From Leifsonia sp. 1010 (GTDB lineage: Bacteria; Actinomycetota; Actinomycetes; Actinomycetales; Microbacteriaceae): DNA of 64,000 bases. The position numbers were made by a program, and so were the translations under genes. The first letter of the stretch is position 1, and every line of letters starts with the position of its first letter. The notes beneath the pieces are model-generated. The model saw only the letters and a list, made by a program, of their open reading frames with translations, had not been told where the DNA came from and made no database searches. The stretch is from positions 310,001 through 374,000 of the forward strand of contig NZ_JAVDSL010000003.1 in assembly GCF_031455295.1 (NCBI RefSeq). The letters are read 5' to 3'. Positions 1 through 9,965 of the stretch are shown here, piece by piece.

Positions 1-1255
1 GGTCGAGGAAGCCGAGCTGCTTGCGGATGAGCATCATCTGCTCGTAGTTGACGATCATCGTCTTGGTGCCGCGCGACGGCTTCGGCAGCGCCAGGAACGC
101 CTGCAGCGCGGGCTTCAGTTCCGGCACGACCTGGTCGACGTCGATGCCCGCGTAGGCGAAGCGCGTCGCGAACTGCCACGCCTTCGTGCCGGACACCACA
201 TCCACATGGGTCAGCTTCGAGAGGTCGATGTCGTACACCCACGACGGGTCGGGCGTGCCCTCGTCGACCGAGACGAACACCTGCTCCGGCGACTCGCTCA
301 GGTAGTCGAGGTTGAGCTGGAGGCTCGGCGGGTTCTTCATCATGATGATCTCGATGTCCTCGTCGCCGACGTGCAGCGTCTCCCCGCGGCCGTAGACCGT
401 GCGGAGGGCCGCCATCGCGGCGACGACGGCGTTCGGCTGGAAGCGGTCGCCGAGCAACCGACGCGCCATCGCGGTCGCGCCCGCCGCATCCACCGCGTAG
501 TGCAGACCGCGGGCGGGCAGGCCGATGCGGACGTTCTCGCCGCCGATGGTCAGCTGGGCGCTCTGCACTTCGAGCTTACTGACGAACACCGAGGGGATGG
601 GCAGAGCGCCGGCGGCCGCGCCCGTCAGGTCCTTGACGTTGGCCAGCCCATTGGGCGACGACTCGATGATGGACGGCGCGACGGCGAACGTGGAGACGTC
701 GCGCCCCTGCGCGGCCAGCTCGGCGCCCACCCGGGCGAGGCTGTCGTCGTCCGCGTTCACGACAACGAACTCCGAAGAGCCCTCGGCGATGGAGCGCAGC
801 ATCCCGATCACGCGAGTCGGTTCGAAGAAGCGGTTCAGCTGGTCGATCTGGACGTTGAGCAGCAGCGAGCCGCGCGGCTTCAGCACGCGCGCGAGGTCGA
901 CGCCGTAGGCCTCATCCACCTCGATCACACCGACGTCGCCGCGGACGTAGCCGTCGAGCGGCACGTCGGCGAGCAGCGCGGACGCGATGCCCTGCGGGAG
1001 GTTGCCGCCGGACGGGTTCGTGAACACGTCGAGACCGTGCTCGCGCAGGATCGCGGTGAGCATGTTCGTCGTCGTGGACTTGCCGTTCGAGCCGGACACG
1101 AACACGACGCCGAGCGGAAGGCGGCTGACCGCACGCTCCAGGAACTTCGGAGCGATGGCCAGCGCGACACGGCCGGGGACCGCGGAGCCGCCTCCCCGCA
1201 GGCGCAGAAGCCAGCGGGCGAGGCGGCCGGCGATGACCGCCAGTCGGTAGCGCAC
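1..1255 (-). CDS. murT: MurT-type Mur ligase (lipid II isoglutaminyl synthase subunit), 3' part missing
   Basis: Amide ligase subunit that, with GatD, amidates the D-glutamate of lipid II in the cytoplasm. The GTG start at 1255 opens with VRYRLAVIAGRLARWLLRLR and is followed by the P-loop SGSNGKSTTTNM near residues 58-70, typical of Mur ligases. The frame is open to the window edge, where the visible end reads NYEQMMLIRKQLGFLD, close to the usual MurT C-terminus. The start lies 4 nt past the sigA stop on the same strand. GatD, the usual partner, would lie beyond the left edge. The frame is not reported as a standard ATG ORF because it uses GTG and runs off the edge. Confidence 0.85.
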   Translation of the reverse strand, partial: MRYRLAVIAGRLARWLLRLRGGGSAVPGRVALAIAPKFLERAVSRLPLGVVFVSGSNGKSTTTNMLTAILREHGLDVFTNPSGGNLPQGIASALLADVPLDGYVRGDVGVIEVDEAYGVDLARVLKPRGSLLLNVQIDQLNRFFEPTRVIGMLRSIAEGSSEFVVVNADDDSLARVGAELAAQGRDVSTFAVAPSIIESSPNGLANVKDLTGAAAGALPIPSVFVSKLEVQSAQLTIGGENVRIGLPARGLHYAVDAAGATAMARRLLGDRFQPNAVVAAMAALRTVYGRGETLHVGDEDIEIIMMKNPPSLQLNLDYLSESPEQVFVSVDEGTPDPSWVYDIDLSKLTHVDVVSGTKAWQFATRFAYAGIDVDQVVPELKPALQAFLALPKPSRGTKTMIVNYEQMMLIRKQLGFLD

Positions 1256-1259
1256 CGGT

Positions 1260-2633
1260 TTACTCGAGGTAGTCGCGCAGCGACTGCGAGCGCGACGGGT
1301 GACGCAGCTTCGCCATCGTCTTCGACTCGATCTGGCGGATGCGCTCACGCGTCACACCGAAGGTGTCGCCGATCTGGTCGAGCGTCTTCGGCATCCCGTC
1401 GCCGAGGCCGAAGCGCATGCGGATGACGCCCGCCTCGCGCTCGGAGAGCGAGTCGAGCAGGCTCTCCAGCTGCTTCTGCAGCATCGTGAAGCCCACCGCG
1501 TCGGCCGGGACGACCGCCTCGGTGTCCTCGATCAGGTCGCCGAACTCACTGTCGCCGTCCTCACCCAGCGGGGTGTGGAGCGAGATGGGCTCGCGGCCGT
1601 ACTTCTGCACCTCGATGACCTTCTCCGGGGTCATGTCGAGTTCCTTCGACAGCTCCTCGGGGGTGGGCTCGCGGCCCAGGTCCTGCAGCATCTGGCGCTG
1701 CACGCGGGCCAGCTTGTTGATGACCTCCACCATGTGGACCGGGATGCGGATGGTCCGCGCCTGGTCCGCCATCGCGCGAGTGATCGCCTGACGGATCCAC
1801 CACGTCGCGTAGGTCGAGAACTTGAAGCCCTTCGTGTAGTCGAACTTCTCGACGGCACGGATGAGGCCCAGGTTTCCCTCCTGGATGAGGTCGAGGAACT
1901 GCATGCCGCGACCGGTGTAGCGCTTGGCGAGGCTGACCACGAGGCGCAGGTTCGCGCCGAGCAGGTGGCTCTTCGCGCGCTGGCCGTCGCGGGCGACCCA
2001 CTTCAGCTCGCGCTCCAGCTCCTTGCTCAGGTTCGGGGTGTTCGCGAGCTTGTCTTCGGCGAACAGACCGGCCTCGATGCGCATGGCGAGCTCGACCTCT
2101 TCGGCCGCGTTCAGCAGCGGGACCTTGCCGATCTGCTTCAGGTAGTCCTTGACCGGGTCGGCCGTGGCGCCCGTGATCGTCGAGGAGTAGACGGGGATGT
2201 CGTCGTCCTCGTCGACGGCGCGCAGAACGAGCGCGTCCGTCGGCAGCGGGATGTCGCCGACCGGGATGGTGATCGCGGGCGTCTTGCCCTCGGTCTCGTC
2301 GCCGTCGGCGTCGTCGGAGTCGGCCTCCTCGGTCGTCTCCGCGTCGTCGGCGTCGTCCGCCACCGCGTCGTCGTCCGCGACGACGGCCACGTCCTCCACG
2401 TCGATCTCGACCTCGGCGTCGTCGTCGATCTCCTCGTCGTCGTCCGCCGCACTGCCCTTCGCCTTGCTCGACGCGGTCTGCTTCTTCGCAGCCGTCTTCG
2501 TCGCAGCCTTCTTCGGAGCCGCCTTCGCGGCGGTCTTCCTGGCGGGCTTCGCCGTCTCGTCCGCGGCGACGGTCACGGTCTCTTCGACCTCGACCTCCGC
2601 ATCGCGGGTCTTCGTTGCTGCACGGGTTGCCAT
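1260..2633 (-). CDS. sigA: Principal RNA polymerase sigma factor (SigA/HrdB/RpoD)
   Basis: Primary sigma-70 factor for housekeeping promoters. From the ATG at 2633 (MATRAATK, preceded by an AAAGGTG ribosome site; an ATG five codons upstream is less likely) the 457-residue protein has a Lys/Ala-rich stretch at about 28-62 and a very acidic stretch at about 66-115. Region 1.2 is near 150-185. Region 2 contains [20 protein letters not shown] and the -10 recognition helix [14 protein letters not shown]. Region 4 has the [23 protein letters not shown]. The basic-acidic N-terminus is typical of actinobacterial principal sigma factors. A TTGACA sequence on the coding strand (2722-2727) could be part of its promoter, but no convincing -10 was found. 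Confidence 0.97.
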   Translation of the reverse strand: MATRAATKTRDAEVEVEETVTVAADETAKPARKTAAKAAPKKAATKTAAKKQTASSKAKGSAADDDEEIDDDAEVEIDVEDVAVVADDDAVADDADDAETTEEADSDDADGDETEGKTPAITIPVGDIPLPTDALVLRAVDEDDDIPVYSSTITGATADPVKDYLKQIGKVPLLNAAEEVELAMRIEAGLFAEDKLANTPNLSKELERELKWVARDGQRAKSHLLGANLRLVVSLAKRYTGRGMQFLDLIQEGNLGLIRAVEKFDYTKGFKFSTYATWWIRQAITRAMADQARTIRIPVHMVEVINKLARVQRQMLQDLGREPTPEELSKELDMTPEKVIEVQKYGREPISLHTPLGEDGDSEFGDLIEDTEAVVPADAVGFTMLQKQLESLLDSLSEREAGVIRMRFGLGDGMPKTLDQIGDTFGVTRERIRQIESKTMAKLRHPSRSQSLRDYLE

Positions 2634-2869
2634 GTGAACACCTTTCATACCAAGCAGAGGGGCCGGGATCCTGACGGCCGAGCCTGGCTCAGGGTTTGCG
2701 TGCGGACACTACTAAGACCCATGTCAAGTCCTGGGTGATTGCGCCGGGCATCGTCGAATGCTCCGGCCCAGGGACATGAACGGGTCCAGACGTCAATTAT
2801 TGCACGTTCCACGTGAGCCCCCGACCACGTACGGCCATATCGGATCGAATCGGGACGCCGCCTGCGCCC

Positions 2870-4201
2870 CTACAGCGCTTCGCGCCCGCCGCGCCTCCTC
2901 CACGCTCCGACGAGTGCAACCCACAGAGGGGCCACTTCTATTCCCTCGTCGTCCTTCAATCTGCGTCGTGTGCGGCGTCGTGCGTGCACCAGGAACCCGA
3001 CCCCGATGCCGACGATCACGTACTGGATGGCGAATGCCCAGCGGAAGTGGTCCAGTTGGTAGAGTTCCGCATCCCCACCCGCTCCGTGCGCCTGGACGTC
3101 GAGCGAGACGCCGATCAGGAACATCATCACGAAGCTCGCGAGGAAGCCGCCGACGTTGACGATCCCGTTGGCGGATCCCAGGCTGTGCAGTGGGTTGAAG
3201 GTGCGCGCGAAGTCGAAGCCGATGAGCGACCCGGGGCCGCCGATGCCGATCGCCGCGATCAGAACGATCACCGTCCAGAGCGGGGGTTGCCCCGGCCAGA
3301 GCAGCACGAGCGTCCAGGCGGCGGCCATCAGGGCGACGATCCCGAGCACCAGGTTGCTGCGGCGCATCGGGAAGCGGGCGGTGAGGATGCCGAGGATCGG
3401 CCCGGAGATGAGGCCGGCGCCGACGAGCACGGTGAGCAGGGCGGACGCCTCCGCCGGCTCGATGCCGATGGCGAACACCAGGAACGGGATGCCCCACATC
3501 AGGCTGAACACCGTGCCGGAGGACTGCGTGACGAAGTGGGACCAGAACCCGAGCTGCGTTCCGGGACGCGCCAGGCTGACCCGCAGCTGCCGCAGCGAGT
3601 CCGACCAGGTCGCCGGCCTGGGGCCCTCGCTCGCTCCCACCGGCCGGTCGGTGACCGCAGCCACGATGCCCACCAGGGCGACGACGGAAAGGCCGGCCGC
3701 GGTAAGGAACGCCACCGTCCAGCCGGAGAGGTGCAGGAGCAGCGCGAACGGAACAGCCGACAGCACCTGTCCCAGCTGGCCGACGTTGCCGATCCACTGC
3801 GACAGCTGCGGCACGATCTTGCCGCGGAACCAGGAATTGGTGAGCCGCATCAGAGAGGTGAAGACGGTCGCGTCACCCGCCCCGACCAGGATGCGCCCGA
3901 TGATCGCCACGGCGATGCTCGGCGCGAGTGCGACGGCGACCTGCCCGACGACCATCAGCGCGGTCCCGGCGATCATGAGGACGCGCGACCCGATCCGGTC
4001 GATCAGCACGCCGACCGGGACCTGCATCCCGGCGTAGACGATCAGCTGGACGACGGCGAGCGTCGACAGGACGGACGCGGAGACGTGGAAGCGGTCGGTC
4101 GCGGCCACACCGGCGACGCCGATGGTCGTGCGCTGCATGACCGCGATCAGGTAGGCGAAGACGCCGATCCCGTAGACGACCCAGGAGCGACGCGAATTCA
4201 C
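2870..4201 (-). CDS. Major facilitator superfamily transporter
   Basis: Predicted 12-TM inner-membrane transporter of 443 residues. The N-terminus WVVYGIGVFAYLIAVMQR leads into TM1. The loop between TM2 and TM3 has the MFS A-motif-like GVLIDRIGSR near residue 63-72, and a second-half equivalent ILGILTARFPMRRSN lies near 270. The tail after the last TM is basic (HARRRTRRRLKDDE). The substrate cannot be told from sequence; the overall look resembles sugar-phosphate/nitrate-type MFS members. It stands alone, with 221 bp to sigA on one side and 71 bp to the PAC2 gene on the other. Confidence 0.85.
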   Translation of the reverse strand: MNSRRSWVVYGIGVFAYLIAVMQRTTIGVAGVAATDRFHVSASVLSTLAVVQLIVYAGMQVPVGVLIDRIGSRVLMIAGTALMVVGQVAVALAPSIAVAIIGRILVGAGDATVFTSLMRLTNSWFRGKIVPQLSQWIGNVGQLGQVLSAVPFALLLHLSGWTVAFLTAAGLSVVALVGIVAAVTDRPVGASEGPRPATWSDSLRQLRVSLARPGTQLGFWSHFVTQSSGTVFSLMWGIPFLVFAIGIEPAEASALLTVLVGAGLISGPILGILTARFPMRRSNLVLGIVALMAAAWTLVLLWPGQPPLWTVIVLIAAIGIGGPGSLIGFDFARTFNPLHSLGSANGIVNVGGFLASFVMMFLIGVSLDVQAHGAGGDAELYQLDHFRWAFAIQYVIVGIGVGFLVHARRRTRRRLKDDEGIEVAPLWVALVGAWRRRGGREAL

Positions 4202-4272
4202 CGGACGATCCTATGCCCGTCGACGGGAGGGGGCTCCCCCGGGTGACGCGTGCGCGCCTCAGGCGTATGCGC

Positions 4273-5202
4273 TCAGCGCTCGCCGCGCCCGTTCTCCTCG
4301 TCGCCGTGTCGCCGGAACGCGAGGAAGTTCTCCAGCTCGGCGGCGATCTCGTCGGCGCTCGGGAGCTCGCCGTCGCTGTCCGTCAGCGGCGAGCGCAGCT
4401 GCGTGTCCTCCATATAGGAGTCGTGCCGCTCCTCCAGCGTGCCCACCAGCCGGCCGAGCTCGGCGTTGCCGGCGACCTGCTCGTCGATGTTCGCGACGAA
4501 CTCCCTGTCCTCCTGCCGCAGGCGGTCGGTCGGGTAGATGAGCCCGGTGGCCGCGCTGATCGAGTCGAGCGCGGCGATCGCCGCGGCCGGATACTCGGTG
4601 TCGGCGAGGTAGTGCGGGATGAGCAGGATGAAGCCGGCGATCGGGTACGACAGCTGCTGAAGGCGGTACTCCAGCAGGTGCAGGGCGTTCGCGGGGACCT
4701 GCGTGTGCGGCTTCCAGATGGACATCGAGTCGATCAGATCGGTGCGGTTGCCGCTCACCGTCACGCCGATCGGTCGCGTGTGCGGCACGGGCATCGGGAT
4801 GGAGTGCACCCAGGTCACGCTCTTCACCTTGTACCGCTCGATCAGGCCGAGCACAGCCTCCGTGAACGCCTCCCACCGGAAGTCCGGTTCGAAGCCCGAA
4901 AGCAGCAGGAACGGCTGACGCAGCTCGTCGTAGGCGAGGTACAGCTTGAGGGTCGCCGGCTGGTAGTCGGTCAGGTGGTCCTGGTCGAAGTAGATGATCG
5001 GACGACGGGCACGGTAGTCGAGGAGGATGTCGGCGTCGAAGGTGGCGACCACCTCGCTGTCGAGCGTGCCGAGCAGATAGGTGCCCAGCTGGCTCACGCC
5101 GGAGCCCGCGTCGGCGAAGCCGGTCAGCCCCGCGACGAGCGGCAATCCCTCCGGCACCGACAGTGCCGGGTTGAGCTCGAACAGTTCGCCGGGGTCACGC
5201 AT
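4273..5202 (-). CDS. PAC2 family protein (proteasome-assembly-chaperone fold)
   Basis: A 309-residue protein of the actinobacterial PAC2 family, which shares the fold of eukaryotic proteasome assembly chaperones; its bacterial role is not settled. Visible family features are an N-terminal LVAGLTGFADAGSGVSQLG near residues 21-40, a central WVHSIPMPVPHTRP near 130-143 and GFILLIPHYLADTEYPAAA near 190. The C-terminal 60 residues are charged and probably helical. It begins with MRDPGELFEL and stands as a single gene divergent from pepA. Confidence 0.85.
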   Translation of the reverse strand: MRDPGELFELNPALSVPEGLPLVAGLTGFADAGSGVSQLGTYLLGTLDSEVVATFDADILLDYRARRPIIYFDQDHLTDYQPATLKLYLAYDELRQPFLLLSGFEPDFRWEAFTEAVLGLIERYKVKSVTWVHSIPMPVPHTRPIGVTVSGNRTDLIDSMSIWKPHTQVPANALHLLEYRLQQLSYPIAGFILLIPHYLADTEYPAAAIAALDSISAATGLIYPTDRLRQEDREFVANIDEQVAGNAELGRLVGTLEERHDSYMEDTQLRSPLTDSDGELPSADEIAAELENFLAFRRHGDEENGRGER

Positions 5203-5321
5203 ATCTCAACTCTAGAGCGGACCCCGGCGGCGGGAGCCGAGTGCGGGGCGGGTGTGCGAACGCCCACAGCGAACACGGCCGGCGGCCGGGACGGAACGCG
5301 CGTGCGCGTTAGGGTCGAGGC

Positions 5322-6806
5322 ATGACCGTTCCTGCGCTGACCGTGACCGACGCATCCACCCCCTCCGGCCCCGCCGACGTGCTCGTCGTCGCCGCGCGGG
5401 TCGCCCGAGACAGCGTGACCGTGCTGTCCGGCGCCGACCGCGACGGGCTTGCACAGCAGCTGCGGGACGTCGGGTTCAGCGGGGGCAAGGACGAACTGGT
5501 GCGGCTGCCCGGGCAGGGCGCCGGCGCGTCGCTCGCGGTGATCGGACTGCCCGAGGGCGGAGAGGATGCGCTGCGCTATGCCGCGGGGAGCGCCGTGCGG
5601 CAGCTGGCGGGCACCGCCGCGGTCGCGCTCGACCTCCCGGCGGAGGGCGACGCACAGCTCGGCGCCGTGCTCGAGGGCGCGGCGCTCGGCGCCTACGCCT
5701 TCACGGAGTACCGCGAGAAGAGCCGTGCGGCGACGAAGGATCCCGTCGGGTCCGTCGAGGTGCTCGGCACCGCGTCGGACGGCGGCGCCCTGATCGCCCG
5801 CGCCACCGCCGTCGCCGAGGCCGCGGCGCTCGTCAAGGATCTGGTGAACACTCCCCCGCTCGACCTCTACCCCGAGACGTTCGCCGAGCGTGCGCAGGCG
5901 GCGTCGTCGGACCTTCCCGTGACGGTGACCGTCTGGGATGAGGAACAGCTCGCGGTCGAGGGGTTCGGCGGCATCCTCGGCGTCGGCCAGGGCTCGACCC
6001 GGCCGCCGCGGCTGGTCAAGGTCGCCTACTCCCCCGACGGCGCCGAGCGGCACCTCGCGCTGGTCGGCAAGGGCATCACGTTCGACTCCGGCGGCCTGTC
6101 GCTGAAGCCGGCGACCGGGATGGTCGGGATGAAGTACGACATGACCGGCGCCGCGACGGTGCTCGGCGTGGTGCTCGCCGCCGCCCGCCTCGCGCTCCCC
6201 GTACGCGTCACGGCGTGGCTGTGCCTGGCGGAGAACATGCCGTCCGGATCGGCGATCCGTCCGAACGACGTGCTGCGCATCCGCGGCGGACGCACCGTCG
6301 AGGTGCTCAACACCGACGCGGAGGGCCGGCTCGTGCTCGCGGACGGCCTGGTCGCCGCCAGCGAGGAGCGGCCCGACGCGATCGTCGACGTCGCCACGCT
6401 GACGGGCGCGGCGATGGTCGCCCTCGGCACCCGGTACGCCGCCGTGATGGGCTCCGACGACCTCGTCGACCAGGTGCTCACGGCGGGCAAGGAGAGCGGC
6501 GAGCTGCTCTGGCCGATGCCGCTCCCCGGCGAGCTGCGCGCGACGATCAACTCGGATGTGGCCGACATCGCGAACGCCAACCCGGGCAACACCGCCGGCG
6601 GCGCTCTGCTCGCCGGCGTGTTCCTCCAGGAGTTCGTGGGACGCACCGGCGACGCGGACGACGCTCCGCGCATCCCGTGGGCCCACCTCGACATCGCGGG
6701 CCCGGCGAAGAGCCCCGCTGCGCCGTACGGATTCACCGGGAAGGGACCGTCCGCCGTCAGCGTAAGGGCGCTCATCCGTCTGGCCGAGAGCTTTTCCGGG
6801 AAGTAG
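5322..6806 (+). CDS. pepA: Leucyl aminopeptidase (M17 family)
   Basis: Cytosolic dinuclear-metal aminopeptidase releasing N-terminal residues from peptides. At 494 residues it has the family length. The catalytic C-terminal domain begins near residue 170. The metal/active-site motif VGKGITFDSGGLSLK is near 247-261, and the M17 signature NTDAEGRLVLADGL is near 330-343. The ATG at 5322 follows a weak Shine-Dalgarno sequence. It is monocistronic, divergent from the PAC2 gene and followed by lpdA. Confidence 0.95.
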   Translation: MTVPALTVTDASTPSGPADVLVVAARVARDSVTVLSGADRDGLAQQLRDVGFSGGKDELVRLPGQGAGASLAVIGLPEGGEDALRYAAGSAVRQLAGTAAVALDLPAEGDAQLGAVLEGAALGAYAFTEYREKSRAATKDPVGSVEVLGTASDGGALIARATAVAEAAALVKDLVNTPPLDLYPETFAERAQAASSDLPVTVTVWDEEQLAVEGFGGILGVGQGSTRPPRLVKVAYSPDGAERHLALVGKGITFDSGGLSLKPATGMVGMKYDMTGAATVLGVVLAAARLALPVRVTAWLCLAENMPSGSAIRPNDVLRIRGGRTVEVLNTDAEGRLVLADGLVAASEERPDAIVDVATLTGAAMVALGTRYAAVMGSDDLVDQVLTAGKESGELLWPMPLPGELRATINSDVADIANANPGNTAGGALLAGVFLQEFVGRTGDADDAPRIPWAHLDIAGPAKSPAAPYGFTGKGPSAVSVRALIRLAESFSGK

Positions 6807-6912
6807 TAGGGTCGTATGGGCGGGAAATCCCGCCCATCAACACGTCTCCCGGAGCCACCCCTCTGGGCGGCAAATCGTGTCACATGATCCTGATGCGCGA
6901 GGGAGTAGCTGG

Positions 6913-8286
6913 GTGTCTGAGCAGAACTTTGACATTGTGGTGCTCGGCGGTGGGAGTGGAGGCTACGCAGCAGCGCTGCGTGCGGCCGAGCTCGGTTTCA
7001 CCGTCGGCATGATCGAGAAGGACAAGGTCGGCGGCACCTGCCTGCACCGCGGCTGCGTCCCCACGAAGGCGCTGCTCCACGCGGCCGAGGTGGCCGACTA
7101 CTCGCGGGAGTCGTCGAAGTACGGCATCGTGACCCAGCTGCAGGGCGTCGACATCAACGGCGTGACCGAATACCGCACGGGCATCGTCGCGAAGAAGTAC
7201 AAGGGTCTGCAGGGCCTCGTGAAGGCGCGCGGCATCACCGTCATCGAGGGCGAGGGCCGTCTGACCTCCCCGACCACCGTGCAGGTGGGCGACGACACCA
7301 TCGTCGGCAAGAACATCATCCTGGCCACCGGCTCCTACTCGCGCTCGCTTCCGGGCCTCGAGATCGGCGGCCGCGTGATCACCAGCGAGCAGGCGCTCGA
7401 GCTCGACTTCGTGCCCCAGAAGGTGGCCGTGCTCGGCGGCGGCGTCATCGGCGTCGAGTTCGCCAGCGTCTGGAAGTCGTTCGGCTCCGAGGTCACCATC
7501 ATCGAGGCGCTGCCGCACCTCGTCCCCAACGAGGAAGAGTCGATCAGCAAGTCGCTGGAGCGGGCGTTCCGCCGCCGCGGCATCGACTACAGCCTCGGTG
7601 TGCGCTTCCAGGGCGTCACCCAGAACGAGAACGGCGTCGTCGTCACCCTCGAGAACGGCAACACCGTCGAGGCCGACATCCTGCTCGTCGCCGTGGGCCG
7701 CGGCCCGCTGACCCAGGGTCTCGGGTTCGAGGAGGTCGGGGTCACCATGGACCGCGGCTTCGTCATCACGGACGAGCGCCTGCACACGAACATCCCGGGC
7801 GTCTACGCCGTCGGCGACATCGTGCCGGGCCTGCAGCTCGCGCACCGCAGTTTCCAGCAGGGCATCTTCGTCGCGGAGGAGATCGCGGGCCTCAACCCGA
7901 TCGTCGTCCCTGACGTCAACATCCCGAAGGTCACCTACTCCGACCCCGAGGTCGCCTCCGTCGGCCTCACCGAGGCGAAGGCGGCCGAGAAGTACGGTGC
8001 CGACAGCATCAGCAGCTACGACTACAGCCTCGCGGGCAACGCGCGCAGCGAGATCATCGGCACGAACGGCAGCGTCAAGGTCGTCCGTGTCAACGACGGC
8101 CCCGTGGTCGGCGTGCACATGATCGGCGCCCGCGTCGGCGAGCTCATCGGCGAGGCGCAGCTGGCCGTGAACTGGGAGGCGTACCCCGAGGACATCGCTC
8201 CTCTCATCCACGCGCACCCCACGCAGAACGAGTCCCTCGGCGAGGCCTTCCTGTACCTCGCGGGCAAGCCGCTGCACACCCTCTAG
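6913..8286 (+). CDS. lpdA: Dihydrolipoyl dehydrogenase (E3)
   Basis: FAD enzyme that reoxidises dihydrolipoamide on the E2 subunits of 2-oxo-acid dehydrogenase complexes, reducing NAD. Start chosen as GTG at 6913 (VSEQNFDIVVLGG) because GGGAG lies just upstream; an ATG 12 codons earlier has no such site. The 457-residue protein shows the FAD dinucleotide motif GGGSGGYAAALRAAELG near 10-26, the redox disulfide GGTCLHRGCVPTK near 38-50, an NAD-binding VLGGGVIGVEFASV near 173, and the C-terminal active-site HAHPTQNES. sucB follows 78 bp downstream, with a hairpin between them. Confidence 0.96.
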   Translation: MSEQNFDIVVLGGGSGGYAAALRAAELGFTVGMIEKDKVGGTCLHRGCVPTKALLHAAEVADYSRESSKYGIVTQLQGVDINGVTEYRTGIVAKKYKGLQGLVKARGITVIEGEGRLTSPTTVQVGDDTIVGKNIILATGSYSRSLPGLEIGGRVITSEQALELDFVPQKVAVLGGGVIGVEFASVWKSFGSEVTIIEALPHLVPNEEESISKSLERAFRRRGIDYSLGVRFQGVTQNENGVVVTLENGNTVEADILLVAVGRGPLTQGLGFEEVGVTMDRGFVITDERLHTNIPGVYAVGDIVPGLQLAHRSFQQGIFVAEEIAGLNPIVVPDVNIPKVTYSDPEVASVGLTEAKAAEKYGADSISSYDYSLAGNARSEIIGTNGSVKVVRVNDGPVVGVHMIGARVGELIGEAQLAVNWEAYPEDIAPLIHAHPTQNESLGEAFLYLAGKPLHTL

Positions 8287-8293
8287 GACGACC

Positions 8294-8321
8294 AGCCGGG
8301 TCCGCCCCCGCGGACCCGGCT
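8294..8321 (+). terminator. Hairpin after lpdA
   Basis: Perfect 12-bp inverted repeat AGCCGGGTCCGC with a CCCC loop, 8 bp after the lpdA stop. No T-run follows, so it may be a weak or Rho-assisted terminator, or an mRNA-stabilising stem within an lpdA-sucB transcript. Confidence 0.5.
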
Positions 8322-8364
8322 GCAATAAGCTACTGAACGATCAGGTTTTGAAGGAGAGAAGCTC

Positions 8365-9960
8365 ATGAGCGAATCCGTCAGCCTCCCGGCGCTCGGCGAG
8401 AGCGTCACGGAAGGCACGGTCACCCGCTGGCTGAAGAACGTTGGCGACCGTGTCGAGGTGGACGAGCCCCTGCTCGAAGTCTCGACCGACAAGGTCGACA
8501 CCGAGATCCCGTCGCCGGTCGCCGGCGTCATCGAGGAGATCCTGGTGCAGGAGGACGAGACGGTCGAGGTGGGCACTGCGCTCGTGACGATCGGTGACGG
8601 CTCCGGTGCAGGCGCCGAGGCGCCCGCTGCCCCGGCGGCCGAGGCCGCGCCCGCGGAGGCCGCTCCGGCCGAGCAGGCTGCTCCTGCCGAGGCCGCGCCG
8701 GCCCAGCAGGCGGCTCCCGCCGAGCAGGCTCCGGCCGAGCAGGCCGCACCCTCCGCGCAGGCGGCCGCTCCCGAGCAGGCCGCTCCGGCCCAGCAGGTTC
8801 CGGCTCAGCAGGCAGCACCCGCCGAGACCGCACCCCAGGCTCCGGCCCAGGAGGCCCCCGCTGCGCCCGCCCCGGCGGCTCCCGCAGCGCCGGCTCAGGC
8901 GGCTCCGGCTCCGGCCGCACCGACTCAGGCCGCGCCCGCCCAGCAGGCCGCACCCGCTCAGCAGGCGGCTCCCGCCGCTCCCGCTGCTCCTCAGGCCGCT
9001 CCCGCGCAGGAGGCCCCCGCGGCCTCCGGCAGCTCCTCATCGGGCGCCCACGCCGGCAACGCCGGCTACGTGACGCCGATCGTCCGCAAGCTCGCGAACG
9101 AGCAGGGCGTCGACCTCTCGACCGTCACCGGAACCGGTGTCGGCGGCCGCATCCGCAAGGAGGACATCCTCTCGGCTGCTGCCCCGGCTGCGGCTCAGGG
9201 CGGTGCGCCCGCCGCTGAGGCGGCCCCGGCTCCCGAGGTCTCGCCGCTCCGCGGCACGACCCAGCCGATGTCGCGTCTGCGCAAGGTCGTCGCCGAGCGC
9301 GCCGTCGTGTCGATGCAGTCGACCGCGCAGCTCACGAGCGTCGTCGAGGTCGATGTCACGAAGGTCGCCGCTCTCCGCGACCGCGTGAAGGGCGACTTCC
9401 TCGCCAAGACCGGTGTGAAGCTCTCCTTCCTGCCCTTCTTCGCCCTGGCCGCGGCCGAGGCGCTGAAGACGTACCCCGTCATCAACGCGACGGTGGACGG
9501 CGACAGCATCGTGTACCCGGACCACGAGAACATGTCGATCGCCGTCGACACCGAGCGCGGCCTGCTCACCCCGGTGGTGCGCAACGCGTCGGAGCTCGAC
9601 ATCGCGGGTCTCGCGAAGGAGATCACCGACCTGGCCGAGCGCACCCGCGACAACCGGCTCAAGCCGGACGAGCTCGCCGGTGGCACCTTCACGCTGACGA
9701 ACACCGGTTCGCGCGGCGCCCTGTTCGACACCCCGGTCGTCTTCCTCCCGCAGGTCGCGATCCTGGGCACGGGCATCGTCACGAAGAAGCCGGTCGTCAT
9801 CTCGGCCGACGGCACCGACTCGATCGCGATCCGTTCGACCGTGTACCTGGCTCTCTCGTACGACCACCGCATCGTGGACGGTGCCGACGCGGCCCGCTTC
9901 CTCGTCGCGGTCAAGAACCGTCTCGAGGGCGGCAACTTCGAGGCCAACCTCGGAATCTGA
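8365..9960 (+). CDS. sucB: Dihydrolipoamide acyltransferase (E2) of a 2-oxo-acid dehydrogenase complex
   Basis: Core acyltransferase of the 2-oxoglutarate (and in actinobacteria possibly shared pyruvate) dehydrogenase. An AAGGAGAG ribosome site precedes the ATG. The 531 residues comprise one lipoyl domain (about 1-77, lipoyl lysine in STDKVDTEI), a very long Ala/Pro/Gln/Glu-rich linker (about 80-228, coded by 8605-9045), and an E3/E1-binding domain ([16 protein letters not shown] near 235-270). The catalytic domain ends with [16 protein letters not shown] carrying the active His/Asp. The adjacent E3 gene and nearby lipB-lipA fit this role. Whether it serves OGDH, PDH or both cannot be decided here. 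Confidence 0.93.
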   Translation: MSESVSLPALGESVTEGTVTRWLKNVGDRVEVDEPLLEVSTDKVDTEIPSPVAGVIEEILVQEDETVEVGTALVTIGDGSGAGAEAPAAPAAEAAPAEAAPAEQAAPAEAAPAQQAAPAEQAPAEQAAPSAQAAAPEQAAPAQQVPAQQAAPAETAPQAPAQEAPAAPAPAAPAAPAQAAPAPAAPTQAAPAQQAAPAQQAAPAAPAAPQAAPAQEAPAASGSSSSGAHAGNAGYVTPIVRKLANEQGVDLSTVTGTGVGGRIRKEDILSAAAPAAAQGGAPAAEAAPAPEVSPLRGTTQPMSRLRKVVAERAVVSMQSTAQLTSVVEVDVTKVAALRDRVKGDFLAKTGVKLSFLPFFALAAAEALKTYPVINATVDGDSIVYPDHENMSIAVDTERGLLTPVVRNASELDIAGLAKEITDLAERTRDNRLKPDELAGGTFTLTNTGSRGALFDTPVVFLPQVAILGTGIVTKKPVVISADGTDSIAIRSTVYLALSYDHRIVDGADAARFLVAVKNRLEGGNFEANLGI

Positions 9961-9965
9961 TCCGC

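Noticed and set aside
2649-2869. sigA promoter with TTGACA at 2722-2727 on the minus strand
   Set aside because: No -10 element at a proper distance could be identified, so it is mentioned only within the sigA entry.
8605-9045. Repetitive Ala/Pro-coding DNA in sucB as a possible tandem repeat element
   Set aside because: It is the flexible linker between the lipoyl and E3-binding domains of E2; no mobile features.
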